Positions 1 through 11,380 of a stretch of 64,000 nt of DNA are shown piece by piece. Numbering within the stretch: position 1 is the first letter of the stretch; the number at the start of each line of letters is the position of its first letter. The stretch comes from Ovis canadensis (lineage: Eukaryota > Chordata > Mammalia > Artiodactyla > Bovidae), in NCBI RefSeq assembly GCF_042477335.2, contig NC_091253.1:95352501-95416500 (forward strand), in the 5' to 3' direction. The notes beneath the pieces are model-generated. The model was not told the DNA's origin, searched no databases, and saw only the letters and a program-made list of their open reading frames with translations. The translations under genes and the position numbers were made by a program.

Positions 1-853
1 GTCAAACCAAATGGGCACAAAAGAACCAGGATACCAAAAGTTAAGCTCATACAGCTGCAAACCATATCACTTCTTGGTAACAATGCAGACCTCATAAACC
101 TAAAGAAGAGAAAGAAAAGAAAACTTTTGTTACTTTCCTTTTTTGCTTGTCACTTATATACAGGCTATGTGAGAGTATAATTTGTAGGTATAACACATTT
201 AAAAAAAAAAAGTTATCTTCATTGGATAGAATTGAATGGTGGTCGCTGATAGGAATAGGGCGTCCTCGATCTCTTTTCTCTGTCTCTGACTCTTTTCTCT
301 TTCTCTTTTTTCTCTGTCATGAGACTGTGTGTGACAGGGCCACCTGTCTTATCTTTTTTTTTTTTGTTTTTCTTAACTTTTTTTTTTTTTAATGTGTAGG
401 TGCATGTCTTGGGGATTTTAAAAAAATTTCAAGGCTGGTTTTCTTATGCAAAGCATGCCTACGTCTGGAATACTTAGGGAAAGAAAGCGACTCCATGTTG
501 TCCGAATTCCTCAAGGGACAGAAAAAAAAATTGGAGACTGTCGAAATGCAGATTTGAAGTAATTTTTTTTAAATATTATTTTGGGTTCTGCGACATTATT
601 GTGAAAAATTAAAGTTGTTGTGCAATACTTAATTCAGACATGTACCACAAGTTAATGGTAGACTAACACTGGGGGGGCGGGGTCTAGGCATCATGCTTTT
701 GTCAGCATACTCTTGAGCTTTGAAGTCTACTATGTCTGAACTGTGGTTTCTTGTTTATCCTTTTTTTTTTCCTTAGTTGGACTGTAATGTATGGTCTGTC
801 AACCTGTGAATCTTTAAAGTATGATTCAGGTATTGTTGTATTCTTTACTGTGT

Positions 854-859
854 AATAAA
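854..859 (+). promoter_or_regulatory. Candidate polyadenylation signal (proximal)
   Basis: AATAAA followed within 10-20 bases by an A-rich stretch and then T/C-rich sequence. It lies within the 3'-UTR-like segment. Chance occurrence in A/T-rich DNA is common, so confidence depends on that context. Confidence 0.35.
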
Positions 860-2416
860 AAAAGTTTAAAAAAGCCTCTTCTCTCGCCTCCCTTATCATC
901 AGTGTGTGCCACTGGCTGTCCACACAGTGGCTCTGGTCTGAGTGTCTGTCTTCATCCTCCCTGGTACTGAAGCACATTGGTAGGGTATATTCAGCCCACA
1001 GAGCGCACCTCTGTAACAGGAATTGGCTCATCCGTGGTTGATGAATAGGCCATGATGTTAGAATAGTGCCAACGTCAAGGTGGTTCAAGGGGATGGTACC
1101 CAGGCAGGAGGAGTTGGCAGAACAGGAAGAGAACTGCAACCTTCCAGATGAAAGGAGCATTTGGTTGGCTTAGTTGAGCTGCTGCGTAGGCACCTCAAGG
1201 CCTTTTGGCTGCCTTTTGACAAAATTAGAAATGAGTTGCCTGCTCCTGGTTCAACTGCCAGAAAGGGGAATCCCAACGCTGTGAAGCTCTGACTCATAAG
1301 TGCTAGCTCATCCTGCCAACGTGAGTGGCAGAGCCACTGATGCAGAGCTTGCTTCCACCTATCTTGTTCATTATCCTCTGAGATCTGCCATCCTCTCTCC
1401 TTGTCTTTTTGTATATTGTTAAACATCCTCTGTGGCAAGTCTCTGCCTTTGCTGGGAGGTCTGAAGTGTTCCCTCTACTAACGTGTGTTTTTTTTTTTTC
1501 ACGCTCTAGTTACAAACTCAAGGTTTGAAGCCCTGACTCTTCTCCCTGCAGCCCATGAATCCTGTAAAGGTTTAATATAATTTTCAAATCACAGGATTTT
1601 GGGATTTAAAAAAAAAAATCTATGTACTGTGTTGTAGCAGGACTTTCTCTTCCCTCAACTTTCTCAAAGGGTTCTCAACTTGGTGGGCTGAAGAATAGTT
1701 GCAAAGAACAAGAGGACAGAGCCCATGAAGAGCCTGTGTCTGGAGAGAGTGAGTACTGGTGAAGGAGAGGGTGGCTTGAGACTGGCCGTTCAGCTTCCTC
1801 CCTGTGTCAGCTGGGTCCTTGTCCCAAGACCTGGCTTCTCTAACTTGTCTTCCTGGGATATGTGCCTTTGTTCACATTTCTTTCTTCAGAAACACACAAG
1901 GAAAATAATGCAAAAAAAATTGTTTTAATCAGTAATGGACACCTCCCCTACAATTGTGATAGGTAGGGTCAGATACTTAACATAACAGTTAATGATTTAT
2001 TTTTACAAAAGACAAGGAACCCTGACCTAAGGTGCCTACCCTATAACGTGTTAATTTTTTTTTTCTCTTAAAAACAGCGCAGGATAGCAACCCGTAGGTA
2101 AGAACAGAAATGAGACTCATTGAAGTAGTTCCCTTATAAACAATTCTTGAAAACAACATCTGTGACATTTTCATGCAAGTGGATATGTTAGACAAACGGC
2201 GAATGCTTTGTAATTTATACAAAAGACGTGAGCAAAATCTCGAGACTTCTAGGTAGTAGACATCATTTTTTTAAGAAGTGTTAATGATGTATTTGATAAT
2301 ATAAAAATATGTCTGCCATGAAAGAACATTACAGCCATTTTTTTCTGGAATGGAATGGGAAGGAATAAGCAAAGGAGTTTGTTCTGTATGGGTGTCTATA
2401 CCCTTAATCCAAAGTG

Positions 2417-2426
2417 AATAAATAAA
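2417..2426 (+). promoter_or_regulatory. Candidate polyadenylation signal (distal, double AATAAA)
   Basis: Two overlapping AATAAA hexamers are followed at once by a GTTGTGTTTG-type GT-rich element, the usual layout of a strong cleavage/polyadenylation site. Beyond about 2450 the sequence soon becomes SINE-bearing. This would be the end of the putative transcript. Confidence 0.45.
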
Positions 2427-2910
2427 GTTGTGTTTGCTCAAAGCTGTTGCTCGTCAGTCTGTTCTCAGTCATACTAGGGAAACTGAGTCAGACAAATACA
2501 GAAACTGTTTCTTCCCATCTCCCCACCTTTCCATCCATAAAACTGCAGACGTAGGACCAAGGTACTGTGGTCATTTGCTTTTGGAATTTCCAGATTCAGA
2601 TAACATTTTTGAAAACTTTTCAAGAATATACATGGGGAATCTATGAGAACTCAAGATCAGTACAATCATCTATTCTACTATAATAAAAATAATATTTGAA
2701 TGTGGAGAAAACTTACAATGGGTAAGAGAAGGATTATATGCTCTTAGGTTGCAATGTTCTTTGTGTTGGAGTTCTGTATTCCATTGTCAAGGAAGGGATA
2801 AGTTACACACTGAGAATTTGAGACAGTGAGGACATGGCTGCCTGGATGCCAGGTAGGTCCCCATGTAAGTCAGTGGCAACTGGAGCCCTTTTTGGTGCCT
2901 ACTGTGGAGC

Positions 2911-3149
2911 CCAGCACCGAGTTGAAAGTGGAAGTGAAGTTGCTCAGTTGTGTCTGACTCTTTCTGACCCCTTGGACTGTAGCCAACCAAGCTCCTCCAT
3001 CCACGGGATTTTCCAGGCAAGAATACTGGAGTGGGTCACCATTTCCTTCTCCAGAGGATCTTCCCGACCCAGGGATCGAACCCAGTTCTCCCACATTGCA
3101 GGCAGATGCTTTAACCTCTGAGCCACTAGGGAAGCTCCAGCACCCAGTT
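2911..3149 (-). mobile_element. Bov-tA SINE with target-site duplication
   Basis: Antisense Bov-tA: the BovB-derived part (GTCTGACTCTTT, then TTTTCCAGGCAAGAATACTGG) comes first, and the tRNA-like head (GAGCCACTAGGGAAGC) is at the right edge. The element spans about 2924-3136. Flanking 13-bp repeats at 2911-2923 and 3137-3149 (CCAGCACCGAGTT and CCAGCACCCAGTT) differ at one base and are the TSD. Confidence 0.9.
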
Positions 3150-3398
3150 AGCACTCAATAAATACAACTGAGTTTGCAGCTAGAATAATGTACCAGTTTT
3201 CCCAGAAATGAACAAATTGGCTGGGGGAACAGAAAGCAAGAGGAAATGATTTAATCAGCTTGAGGAATAGTTTGAAAAGGAAGAGATGAACTCATAGGCA
3301 ACTTGCTCAGATGGTGATAAAGAGGCAGTGCCTTGCTTTTCACCTCCCTCTGCAGTTATGATTATTACTATTTACCCGATTCCTGCACTTCGCAAGTG

Positions 3399-3598
3399 CA
3401 ACTAGAGGTAAAGAACCCACCTGCCAATGCAGGAGGCTCAAGCGATGCGGGTTGGATCCCTGGGTCAGGAAGATCCCCTGGAGAAGGAAATGGCAACCCG
3501 CTCCAGTATTCTTGCCTGGGAAATCCTGTGGACAGAGGAGCCCGGCAGGCTATAGTCTGTGGGGTCGCAAAGAGTCAGACACGACTGAGCACACGCTG
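3399..3598 (+). mobile_element. Bov-tA SINE
   Basis: Sense copy with a degraded tRNA-like head (GAGGTAAAGAACCCACCTG), a box-B-like GGTTGGATCCC, then the BovB-derived tail ending in GAGTCAGACACGACTGAGC. TSDs are not clear. Confidence 0.88.
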
Positions 3599-3599
3599 G

Positions 3600-4005
3600 C
3601 TGCATGATTCCTGGCAGATCCCTACAACGTGGATATGTGAGAAAAAGAAATACAAGGCAGTATAGGGGAAGAAACAGCGGTGGGCCTGAGGATGGCAACG
3701 CCGTTAATTCAGATGGCCAAGGAAAGAAGTGATATTTAAGATAAAACATGGGTGTAGATGAGGCACCTGAAGATCTCAGGGGCGTGCACGCCAGGCAGAA
3801 GGATGTGAGTGAAGGCTTGTAGGCGGAGAGCTCGAGGAACCGTCAGTAGTGGTGTCTAAGAGGATGGTGTGGCTGCTGTCAAGTTAAGCAGGAAGCAGGT
3901 TTACAAGGCCCCATGGGCTACAGGTGAGATTTTGTTCCCTGGGCCCCACTGCTGGCTTATAGCATCTTACAGCCAGACATGCAGCCACATGTAGGGACCA
4001 CTCAT
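3600..4005. other. Unique intergenic sequence
   Basis: About 400 bases between two SINEs. I see no gene, RNA or recognisable repeat. Confidence 0.6.
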
Positions 4006-4223
4006 AGTGAGAATGTGAAGTGAAAGGGAAAGTCGCTCAGTCCTGTCTGACTCTGCGACCCCATGGACTATATAGTCCATGGAATTCTCCAGGCCAGAAT
4101 ACCGGAGTGGGTAGCCTTTCCCTTCTCCAGGAGATTTTCCCAGGCCAGGAATAGAACCCAGGTCTTCGACATTGCAGGTGGATTCTTTACCAGCTGAGCC
4201 ACCAGGGAAGCCCAGTGATAATG
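4006..4223 (-). mobile_element. Bov-tA SINE with target-site duplication
   Basis: Antisense Bov-tA (4016-4213) from the GTCGCTCAGTCCTGTCTGAC tail to the GAGCCACCAGGGAAGCCC head. Flanks AGTGAGAATG (4006-4015) and AGTGATAATG (4214-4223) form a 10-bp TSD with one mismatch. Confidence 0.9.
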
Positions 4224-5093
4224 AAGCCCTGTTTGTTGGAGAACTAAGCCTGTCCGACCAGATGGTTGGGCAGGCAGCTGGTCATCTTAGAGCAGGGAGC
4301 AGAGGGAGCAACAGTCTCCAAATCAGCTCATAACTCATTCTGAGGGAACTTTCATTTGCTTCAGGAAATTTTCTCAAGATGAGCTACAGAAGAGTGAGGA
4401 CAGAGAGACGCCAGAGAAAGAGGGCGTGATGGCACTCTGATCGGAATGTCTCCCCTCCAAATTCGTCTGTTGAACCCTAATATCAAAGATGACAGTATTA
4501 TAAGGTTGGAGGGAGTGGGTAGGAGGTGATTTGATCGTGAGGGTGAGTGAAACTCTCATGAATGAAATTAGTGCATTTATAAAAGAGACCCCACAGAGAT
4601 CCACCATGTGAGGACGTGATGAAAAGTCTGTGTCCCGGAAGAGGAACATCCCCCTTCCTTGCTGGTATCCTCATCTCAGACTTCCAGGCTCCAGAGCCAT
4701 GAACAATACATTTGTGTTCAAAAACTACCCGATCTGTGATGTTTTGTTGCAGCAGCCTGAATGAACCAAGACAGAAGGAGACAACGTTCTTGGCAGAGGT
4801 GACTCCATGAGTACAAGCATAGAAGCCGAAAAAGCAACATGGTGTGTCTGTGAAGGAACACAGCCATGAATTTTGCTGAAACAAGGCAGTGGTGCGTTTT
4901 TTGTTTTTCAGAGAGAGGCAAAGTTTTATAATAATAGCTTTTCTCAGGAAACTGATGATGGCTTGACTTTCCTGTGTGCAGAAAATAAATAAATACATTA
5001 TTGATTCTTGGCTTCCTTGCAAGTGAGGTCACCATTTTCTCTGCCAAAGAGAAAGATTTTTGTTTTCCTAATTAAACTTGTCTTCAATGGTGT
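4224..5093. other. Unique intergenic sequence
   Basis: About 870 bases with no recognisable repeat. Minus-strand frames of up to 174 codons cross it, but their composition is not protein-like (no domain, erratic residue use), so I treat them as chance. Confidence 0.55.
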
Positions 5094-5325
5094 ATACTGC
5101 TATTTTGGCTTTCCTGGTGTCTCGGTGGTAATGAATCTGCCTGCTAGTTTAGGAAACAGGGTTTTGATCCTTGGGTCAAGAAAATCCTCTAGAGAAGGAA
5201 ATGGCAAACCACTCCAGTATTCTTGCCTTGGAAATCCCATGAACAGAGGAACCTGGTGGGCTGGAGTCCACAGGGTCGCAAAGAGTCGGACATGACTTAG
5301 CTACTAAACAATAATACTGCCATTT
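5094..5325 (+). mobile_element. Bov-tA SINE with target-site duplication
   Basis: Sense Bov-tA (5106-5313), head GGCTTTCCTGGTGTCTCGG, tail GGGTCGCAAAGAGTCGGAC. The TSD is ATACTGCTATTT (5094-5105) and ATACTGCCATTT (5314-5325), one mismatch. Confidence 0.9.
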
Positions 5326-6340
5326 AAAACCCATCTTCTGGAGGTGTGATGAAGGATAGACAGTCTACAAAAAAAAAAAAAAGGGCAGTCTTTTAAAATT
5401 CCCTTTATTACAACTGTGTATTTTACTAACAAAATAACAGACCATAAAATTAAGGCAAGCACAAACCACCTCTTTTGATGGCAAATAGTACTCTCTTTGC
5501 TCTGTTAGCAAAAACTTTGAAAAATGTTAGCAACTTTTTCCTGCCGTCCTACCATTTAACATGTTCCCTAAAAAGTAGGCATAAAGTAATAACTATCATT
5601 TTTTTGTGGAATTAAATGGACTATAAAGAATACAAACACACATACATATACATATGTAAGCACACACGTATACATATGTATACATGCATATACTATATAT
5701 GCATGTGTCCCTTGTGATTACTACCTACTTTTATGAAATAGTCTTACCACATTATCAGCTAAGTTTATTTCAGTAACTTGGTAATCTATGGTTCTGAAAC
5801 AAAAATACTAAGTTGAATTCAAATGTGCTTATACAAGGTCTGAGATTGATAACCCAAGGCTGAAATAGAAACTACTCATAAAACAGTTGCAGCTTAATCT
5901 ACAAGTTACTCAACATTTCTTAAAACATGTTCTTTGGAACAATTGTTCCAGAAGTCAGTAATAGGCAACTTATGGGGAAAAAAATCTAAAAAGTGTTCAA
6001 TGATCAACCCATGGTTAATGTTATAATTTCTGTGCCCTAAGGGATCTGAAAAGTCTAGCTCTGGAATGATCAGGTAGTTTTGTGTACTCTGATATTTCCC
6101 ACACTTTATACGAATACTTTCATAAAGCTCTGATTCATATAAGCTTCTGTAATACATTTTTTCCTCTCATTTGTCACATTTATTATAAACAAGCCGTTGC
6201 ATCTTATCAATCCCTCCCCTTGTATATATTTTGTTTACAAAGATCAGCTCTTTATCATCCGTAACTGCACACCTAAATGACCAGTCTTCCCCGAGTTCAA
6301 CTTTTAACAAAATTAAACTACAAATGGCTATTTAATTGTC
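5326..6340. other. Unique A/T-rich sequence
   Basis: About 1 kb of A/T-rich single-copy DNA. Apart from the imperfect TATG/CACA-type repeat at 5636-5708 I see no gene or recognisable transposon. Confidence 0.55.
5636..5708. repeat. Imperfect alternating purine-pyrimidine repeat
   Basis: Runs of CACATACATATACATATG-type sequence, a degenerate CA/TA microsatellite likely to vary in length between individuals. Confidence 0.7.
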
Positions 6341-6480
6341 TTCAGAATAAAGACTGAACACCATGGTCTGGATTCCAGGCCCTTCATCACTAGTCTCCCT
6401 CCCTCCTCTCTACCTCTAGATTACACTACTATCCTTGACTAGTCTCCTTACCAGCTATATTTATTTGTTTGTGACTAAAT
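6340..6480 (+). repeat. Possible L2 LINE fragment
   Basis: The order AATAAAGACTGAACACC, GGTCTGGATTCCAGGCCCTTCATCAC and a CTCC/CTCTACCTC-rich stretch resembles the L2 segment in which 'aaggcccttcatgatctggcccc' precedes a pyrimidine-rich part. It is degenerate and assigned by memory of the family only. Confidence 0.4.
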
Positions 6481-6650
6481 TAGCTATCCTCTGCTGTGGT
6501 CTGTACTCGGGTTGGAAAAGGATTTCCAGAAACATTTCAGAAAGTAGGGAGTTTACTAAGAACAGAGAGCAGACATAATCGGAGCACTACAAGCATAGTG
6601 GGCCAGCCCCCTGACTGCTCAGGGGGAGTCAGTGCTTTGAGTATGTTAGT

Positions 6651-6877
6651 AGCCAATTTGGGGGTTTCCCTGGTAGCTCAGGTGGTAAAGAATCCGCTTG
6701 TGATATGGGAGACCTGGATTCGATCTCTGGGTCTGGAAGATCCTCTGGAGAAGGGCATGGCAACCCACTCCAGTATTCTTGCCTGGAGAATCCCCATGGA
6801 CAGAGGAGCCTGGTGGGCTACAGTCCATGGGGTCACAGAGTCAGACATGACTAAGCACAGCACAGCACAGCCCATTT
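6651..6877 (+). mobile_element. Bov-tA SINE with target-site duplication
   Basis: Sense Bov-tA (6660-6868): head GGGTTTCCCTGGTAGCTCAG, box-B-like GGATTCGATCTC, and an (AGCAC)n tail. The TSD is AGCCAATTT (6651-6659) and AGCCCATTT (6869-6877). Confidence 0.9.
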
Positions 6878-6930
6878 TCACTGTCTCAAGACAGAAAATT
6901 CCTGCAGAAGGGTGGCATTACATGATTGGT

Positions 6931-7445
6931 TGAGGAGCTATTAAAAAGCAGAGACATTACTTTGCCAACAAAGGTCCGTCTAGTCAAAGCTATGGTTTTT
7001 CCAGTAGTCATGTGTGGATGTGAGAGTTGGACTATAAAGAAAGCTGAGCGCCGAAGGATTGATGCTTTTGAACTGTGGTATTGGAGAAGACTCTTGAGAG
7101 TCCCTTGGACTGCAAGGAGATCCAACCAGTCCAACCTAAAGCAGATCAGTCCTGGGTGTTCATTAGAAGGACTGATGGTGAAGCGGAAACTCCAATACTT
7201 TGGCCACCTGATGCAAAGAACTGACTCATTTGAAAAACCCTGATGCTGGAAAAGATTGAAGGTAGGAGGAGAAGGGGACGACAGAGGATGAGATGGTTGA
7301 ATCGCATCACCAACTCAATGGATGTGAGTTTGAGTAAACTCTGGAAGTTGGTGATGGACAGGGAGGCCTGCCGTGCTGTAGTCCATGGGGAGGCAAAGAG
7401 TCAGACATGACTGAGCGACTGAACTGAACTGAACTGAGGAGCTAT
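6931..7445 (+). mobile_element. BovB (RTE) LINE, 5'-truncated, with perfect TSD
   Basis: Carries the last ~490 bp of BovB (6942-7434). It encodes the C-terminal region after the reverse transcriptase (motifs [40 protein letters not shown]) and then the noncoding 3' end with a GAACT-type tail. It is broken by a frameshift after the [10 protein letters not shown]-like stretch. The flanking 11-mer TGAGGAGCTAT occurs at 6931-6941 and 7435-7445; the first 3 bases may belong to the tail. Dead on arrival because of 5' truncation. Confidence 0.93.
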
Positions 7446-7828
7446 AGGGCAAGTCCTGGGGTGGGCATTTTTACTGAATGTGGGGTCAGGGAGCTGTCCA
7501 ATAAGGATTAGGGGGGTCTTGGCAGCAGCTACTGTGGGGCTCAGTCCGTCCTGGAGATGACTGCCCCTGTGGCCTTGGCATAGAGTGCCACATCTGCTTC
7601 CTGCCTCTGTGCCTTTGCCCACCCCCTTTCCTGGAGAGAGCTCTCAGTGGGCTTCTAGTGGAAAGAGTCCCTGCTGGCTCCCTGCCCTTACTTCATTCTC
7701 TTCTGTAACACAGACAAGATCACTTCCTTTTCATTCATGAACTCTTCACACTTAGGTCTGTTCTGCTTCTTCCACGACGGTAGTTGGAAAGTTAACAGAG
7801 TGGTTAAAAATAGCAAAGGGCAAGAGTT
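7446..7828. other. Unique intergenic sequence
   Basis: About 380 bases, moderately GC-rich. No gene or repeat recognised. Confidence 0.55.
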
Positions 7829-8047
7829 AGGGCTTCCCCGGTGGCTCAGTGGTAAAGAATCCGCCTGCAGTGTAGGAGGTGCAGAAGCTGCATGTTCAAT
7901 CCCTGGGTCGGGGAGATCCCCTGGAGGAGGGCACGGCAACCCATTCCAGTATTGTTGCCTGGAGAATCCCATGGGCAGAGGAGCCTGGAAGCCTGCAGTC
8001 CGTAGGATTACACAGAGTCAGACACGACTGAAGTGACCTAGCACAGC
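7829..8047 (+). mobile_element. Bov-tA SINE
   Basis: Sense copy with the full tRNA-like head (GGGCTTCCCCGGTGGCTCAG), BovB-derived body and GACACGACTGAAGTGACC/TAGCACAGCAC tail. Confidence 0.92.
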
Positions 8048-8257
8048 ACTGGACAGGAATAGACACATAGCCCCAAGCGGACATCTGGCAACAGGGAAGA
8101 ACTGTATGGAAAAGAATGGAGTCTGTCCATCCACACCTCTGGGCCCTCAGCTGACGCCAGTCCCTGAATGGTCACAGAACTTGAAGATCCAGGATAGACC
8201 AGGTGGTATCACACAGTTTACATTCTCACAGCAGGGCACAAGACACCTTCCCCAACA

Positions 8258-8600
8258 TCTGTTATCTTTTTTCAGTTAATAGACATTCTAACAAGTGTGA
8301 GGTAATATCTCATTGTAGTTTTGACTTGCATTACCCTGATGATTCATGATATTGAACATCCTTTCATGTGCTTGTTAATAATATGTCTTAAAAGATCCTT
8401 TCAGATCTTCTGCCTGTTTTTTAATCATTTTTTGCTATTAATTTATACTACTTCTTTATAGATTTTAGATATTAGACTATTAGCCCTTTACCAGATATAT
8501 GATTTGCAAATATTTTCTCCTATTCAGTAGGTTGTCTTTTTATTTTGTTGATAGCTTTTTTTGCTGTACAGAAATTTTTAGTTTAAAAATCCCTTGCATA
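8258..8600 (-). repeat. Old L1 fragment (ORF2 C-terminal part), antisense
   Basis: The order of antisense L1 landmarks is intact: TCTAACAAGTGTGAGGTAATATC, GACTTGCATTACCCTGATGAT, TGAACATCCTTTCATGTGC, ATTTGCAAATATTTTCTCC, GGTTGTCTTTTTATTTTG. Divergence is high, so this is an L1M-type remnant. Confidence 0.75.
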
Positions 8601-8624
8601 TTTTTGCTTTTAATAGTATTATTA

Positions 8625-8790
8625 AAATAATATTATTTATTTGTATAGTTACCATTATATAGCAGAAAACATTGATGTGTAGAAGGTTTTGCAATGGCCT
8701 AAGGTCACACAGCTAATAAATTTGAGGTCAGGATTTTAATCCAGGTCATCTCACTCCAAAGCCTGTGCTTGTAACTGCTTTGTGTGTGTG
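8625..8790 (+). repeat. MIR SINE fragment
   Basis: The CTAAGGTCACACAGCTAATAAAT core and the downstream 'gaggtcaggattttaatccagg' pattern are diagnostic of the MIR core and 3' half. Old and degenerate. Confidence 0.7.
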
Positions 8791-8847
8791 TGCTGCAAAT
8801 GTTAAGGATTATTCTAGTTCTAAAATAAGGTTCTATGGCACTTACAC

Positions 8848-9115
8848 TGCTGCTGCTGCTGCTAAGTCGCTTCAGTCGTGTCCGACTCTGTGTGACCCCA
8901 TAGATGGCAGCCCACCAGGCTCCCCTCATCCCTGGGATTCTCCAGGCAAGAACACTGGAGTGGGTTGCCATTTCCTTCTCCAAAGCATGAAAGTGAAAAG
9001 TGAAAGTGAAGTCGCTCAGTCGTGTCCGACTCTTCGAGACCCCATGGACTGCAGCCCACCAGGCTCCTCCATCCATGAGATTTTCCAGGCAAGAGTACTG
9101 GAGTGGGGTGCCATC
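8848..9115 (-). mobile_element. Bov-A2 SINE (dimeric)
   Basis: Antisense Bov-A2: starts with a (CTG)n tract, then two tandem BovB-derived monomers, each with a GTCCGACTCT...GACCCCATAGA/GG block, separated by GAAAGTGAAAAGTGAAAGTG. TSDs are not evident. Confidence 0.92.
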
Positions 9116-10695
9116 ACTTTCTCCGTGTCACTAATGCAGTTAAATGCTATTCTTTATTTGGGTTTTAAATGTTTAGAGAAAAAAACATGCTATGATTTGG
9201 AGGGAACAGATGTATACTTCATTTCTCTTTTGTGGCATGAATAAGGGAGCACTCTTTATAGGTATAATCATGCTCTTTATTCCCTCCTTGGAAGAACGAA
9301 GTGGCTCTTTGCAAAGCAATGGAGTAAGAATGTATTATGCCCCAATTGGGTGGAATGCGTGCCATTAGAAGGAAAAAGATCCATACTCTAAGTCACTCTC
9401 TCTCCATAGTAAAATGTTCTTGTGACTTAATTAAGGAAGAGAGAACATGAGAGTTCAATAAGAGTCAGAGTCTGTCCTGTTGTTCAGCGTCTGAATGGAT
9501 TTTCACACCTGATTTCCATCTGCAGATGTAATCAGCAAGAATGAAGAGGTTTGCAAAGAGACCCCTTGTAAAGTTCAAGGAAGCAGCACTCCAGATATTT
9601 TGGTTAGCGCTGAGAGTTACAGAGAAAATCAATATTTCTCATCATTTCTACCAGGAGTATTAATCAATATGATCAATATGACTACTTAAGAAACAATACT
9701 TGGACACAAACATCAGAAAGGGAGAGGGATACTGAGCACTATATGTTAACTAGCTTTTGGACTTAGGAGAAGCAATGTCACCGTCAAAGTGATATATAGT
9801 TGCTATAATCATGATATGGGTTTTTGAGGCCGGTTTGTACACGTGTGGCAATTAAAAAGGGTATAAAATTGATTCTCTAAAGCAAACCTTCTAGAAATGA
9901 TACATCGAATCATGGCTGGTTGAAAACCCATGCTGTCCAATGCATCATTCTTCCCAACTACTAAGTAGTTGCTTGTACATTCTGTTTAATCTAAATAAGT
10001 AAAATTCATTTTTTTTCCTACTACCAGTTGAAAGAATTAGTTCAACAAATATGAATTTCTAACCTCTGTGTTAAAGGAGGGGGGCTATAATTGGAAAAAT
10101 TTTGAATGAGACATAATCCGCAATTTCATGGAATTGTAAAGTAGTGAGGTGATAAAGCTACTGGTAGAGCCAGGATTCTAACCAAATGTGTTAGCTGTCA
10201 AAACTTAGTTGCCTTAAACACCATCTAAGAGTACCTCCTAAGTCCATTAGAAACGAGAATAGCAGAGCATGAAGGAGAGATATCAGGCACTCCAGAAGTC
10301 GTAATGCAGATGTCCCAGGGATGACATGCATGCACGCAGAGTCCGCTGTGTTAATAGCCAAATCCATGCTCAGAAGGGCCTCTACTGAAGAGGTTTAGTG
10401 TGCAATTTGTGGGTTGTTCTTGTCCGTGAGTCTTTAAACCTCCTGAAATTTTCCATTAGTTTTCTAACACTTTACAATAAACTATTTTTCTACTTTAACT
10501 CATGTGGGTCATGTTGCTTGTAAACGAGATCTTTGGTGATAGATGTAAACTTCAAAGTGATCATTTTCACCAGGTTCAGAATTCAGGAACCTCAAGTACA
10601 ATGAGTCATATCAAGCAGTAGGCATCCTCTGAAGTGATAAAATAGGTTAAACTGATTCTGTGATTGTCTAGAAAGAGGATGAGTGAGAACTGGGT
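9116..10695. other. Unique intergenic sequence
   Basis: About 1.6 kb of single-copy, moderately A/T-rich DNA. A MIR-like trace may lie at about 10110-10205 (AGAGCCAGGATTCTAACC). No coding signal seen. Confidence 0.5.
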
Positions 10696-10699
10696 CAGT

Positions 10700-10855
10700 A
10701 CATCTTGATGCTTAATGGTGTAAGTGTTGCAACCAAACAAAGTTAGATTTGAATCCTAGCTCTATTATTTATTAACTGACTGATCTTGATCCTGTTATTC
10801 AGTCGTTTAGATTTTCACTTTTATGATCTGTACATAGTGACTACAAAATTACAGT
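10700..10855 (+). repeat. MIR SINE fragment
   Basis: GATTTGAATCCTAGCTCTATTATTTATTAACTGACTG followed by a CTTGATCC/TTATTCAG block matches the MIR arrangement '...tttgaatcctggctctgccacttactagctgtgtgaccttgg'. Degenerate. Confidence 0.6.
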
Positions 10856-11203
10856 TTGCTTAGCATATGAAGAGTATGAAGTCCTTATGGTGCCATATGT
10901 AGCTATTCACTTTTATTTTTGTGATTTGTTGAGATGGATAATTACTTACAGGCTATTGTCCAGGAATTTTTGTAAAAACAATATGATCAAGATTATCATT
11001 GGTTGTTTACCTCATACTAGCTGAATTAGTCAGGATAGAATAGTTGATGCAACAAACAACCCTATAATTTCAGAGCCTTTTCACACTTACAATTTGTTTA
11101 ATAGTCAACAGTCAATTCATTGTTGGTCACGTCCCATCCAAATGGCAACTCAGGGACCTCGATTGTTCTGCCTCTTTCATCTCTTCCCTTCTCTGAGTTC
11201 TTA
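10856..11203. other. Unique intergenic sequence
   Basis: About 350 bases with nothing recognisable. Confidence 0.5.
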
Positions 11204-11380
11204 GGAAAAGGAGGAAAAGGGGACGACAGAGGATGAGACGGCTGGATGGCATCACTGACTCGATGGACGTGAGTTTGAGTGGACTCCAGGAGATGGTGAT
11301 AGACAGGGAGGCCTGGCGTGCTGCGATTCATGGGGTTGCAAAGAGTCGGATACGACTGAGCGACTGATCTGATCTGATGT
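11204..11380 (+). mobile_element. BovB 3'-end fragment with GATCT-type tail
   Basis: Very short 5'-truncated BovB: GGAGGAAAAGGGGACGACAG through CATGGGGTTGCAAAGAGTCG to the terminal repeat GATCTGATCTGATG. The tail unit differs from the GAACT unit in most other copies in this window, which suggests a different BovB subfamily or source. Confidence 0.9.

Larger units (their letters stand above)
1..2450 (+). other. Unique sequence resembling the 3' UTR of an unidentified gene
   Basis: About 2.4 kb with no Bov SINE, BovB or L1, which is unusual here. It is A/T-rich with several T-runs (about 349-363, 378-390) and two polyadenylation signals, each followed by a GT-rich stretch (AATAAA at 854-859; overlapping AATAAA at 2417-2426). 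There is no long open frame with protein-like composition; the longest frames are low-complexity or random-looking. The combination suggests the 3' UTR of a plus-strand gene whose coding part lies left of position 1, perhaps with alternative poly(A) sites. I do not recognise the gene. Alternatives are an lncRNA 3' exon or plain intergenic DNA. Confidence 0.4.

Noticed and set aside
702-1438. Minus-strand frames of 152 and 117 codons
   Set aside because: Overlap each other, no conserved motif, residue use looks random; they lie opposite a 3'-UTR-like region.
4498-5022. 174-codon minus-strand frame
   Set aside because: No recognisable domain, signal or repeat, and an overlapping rival frame; treated as chance.
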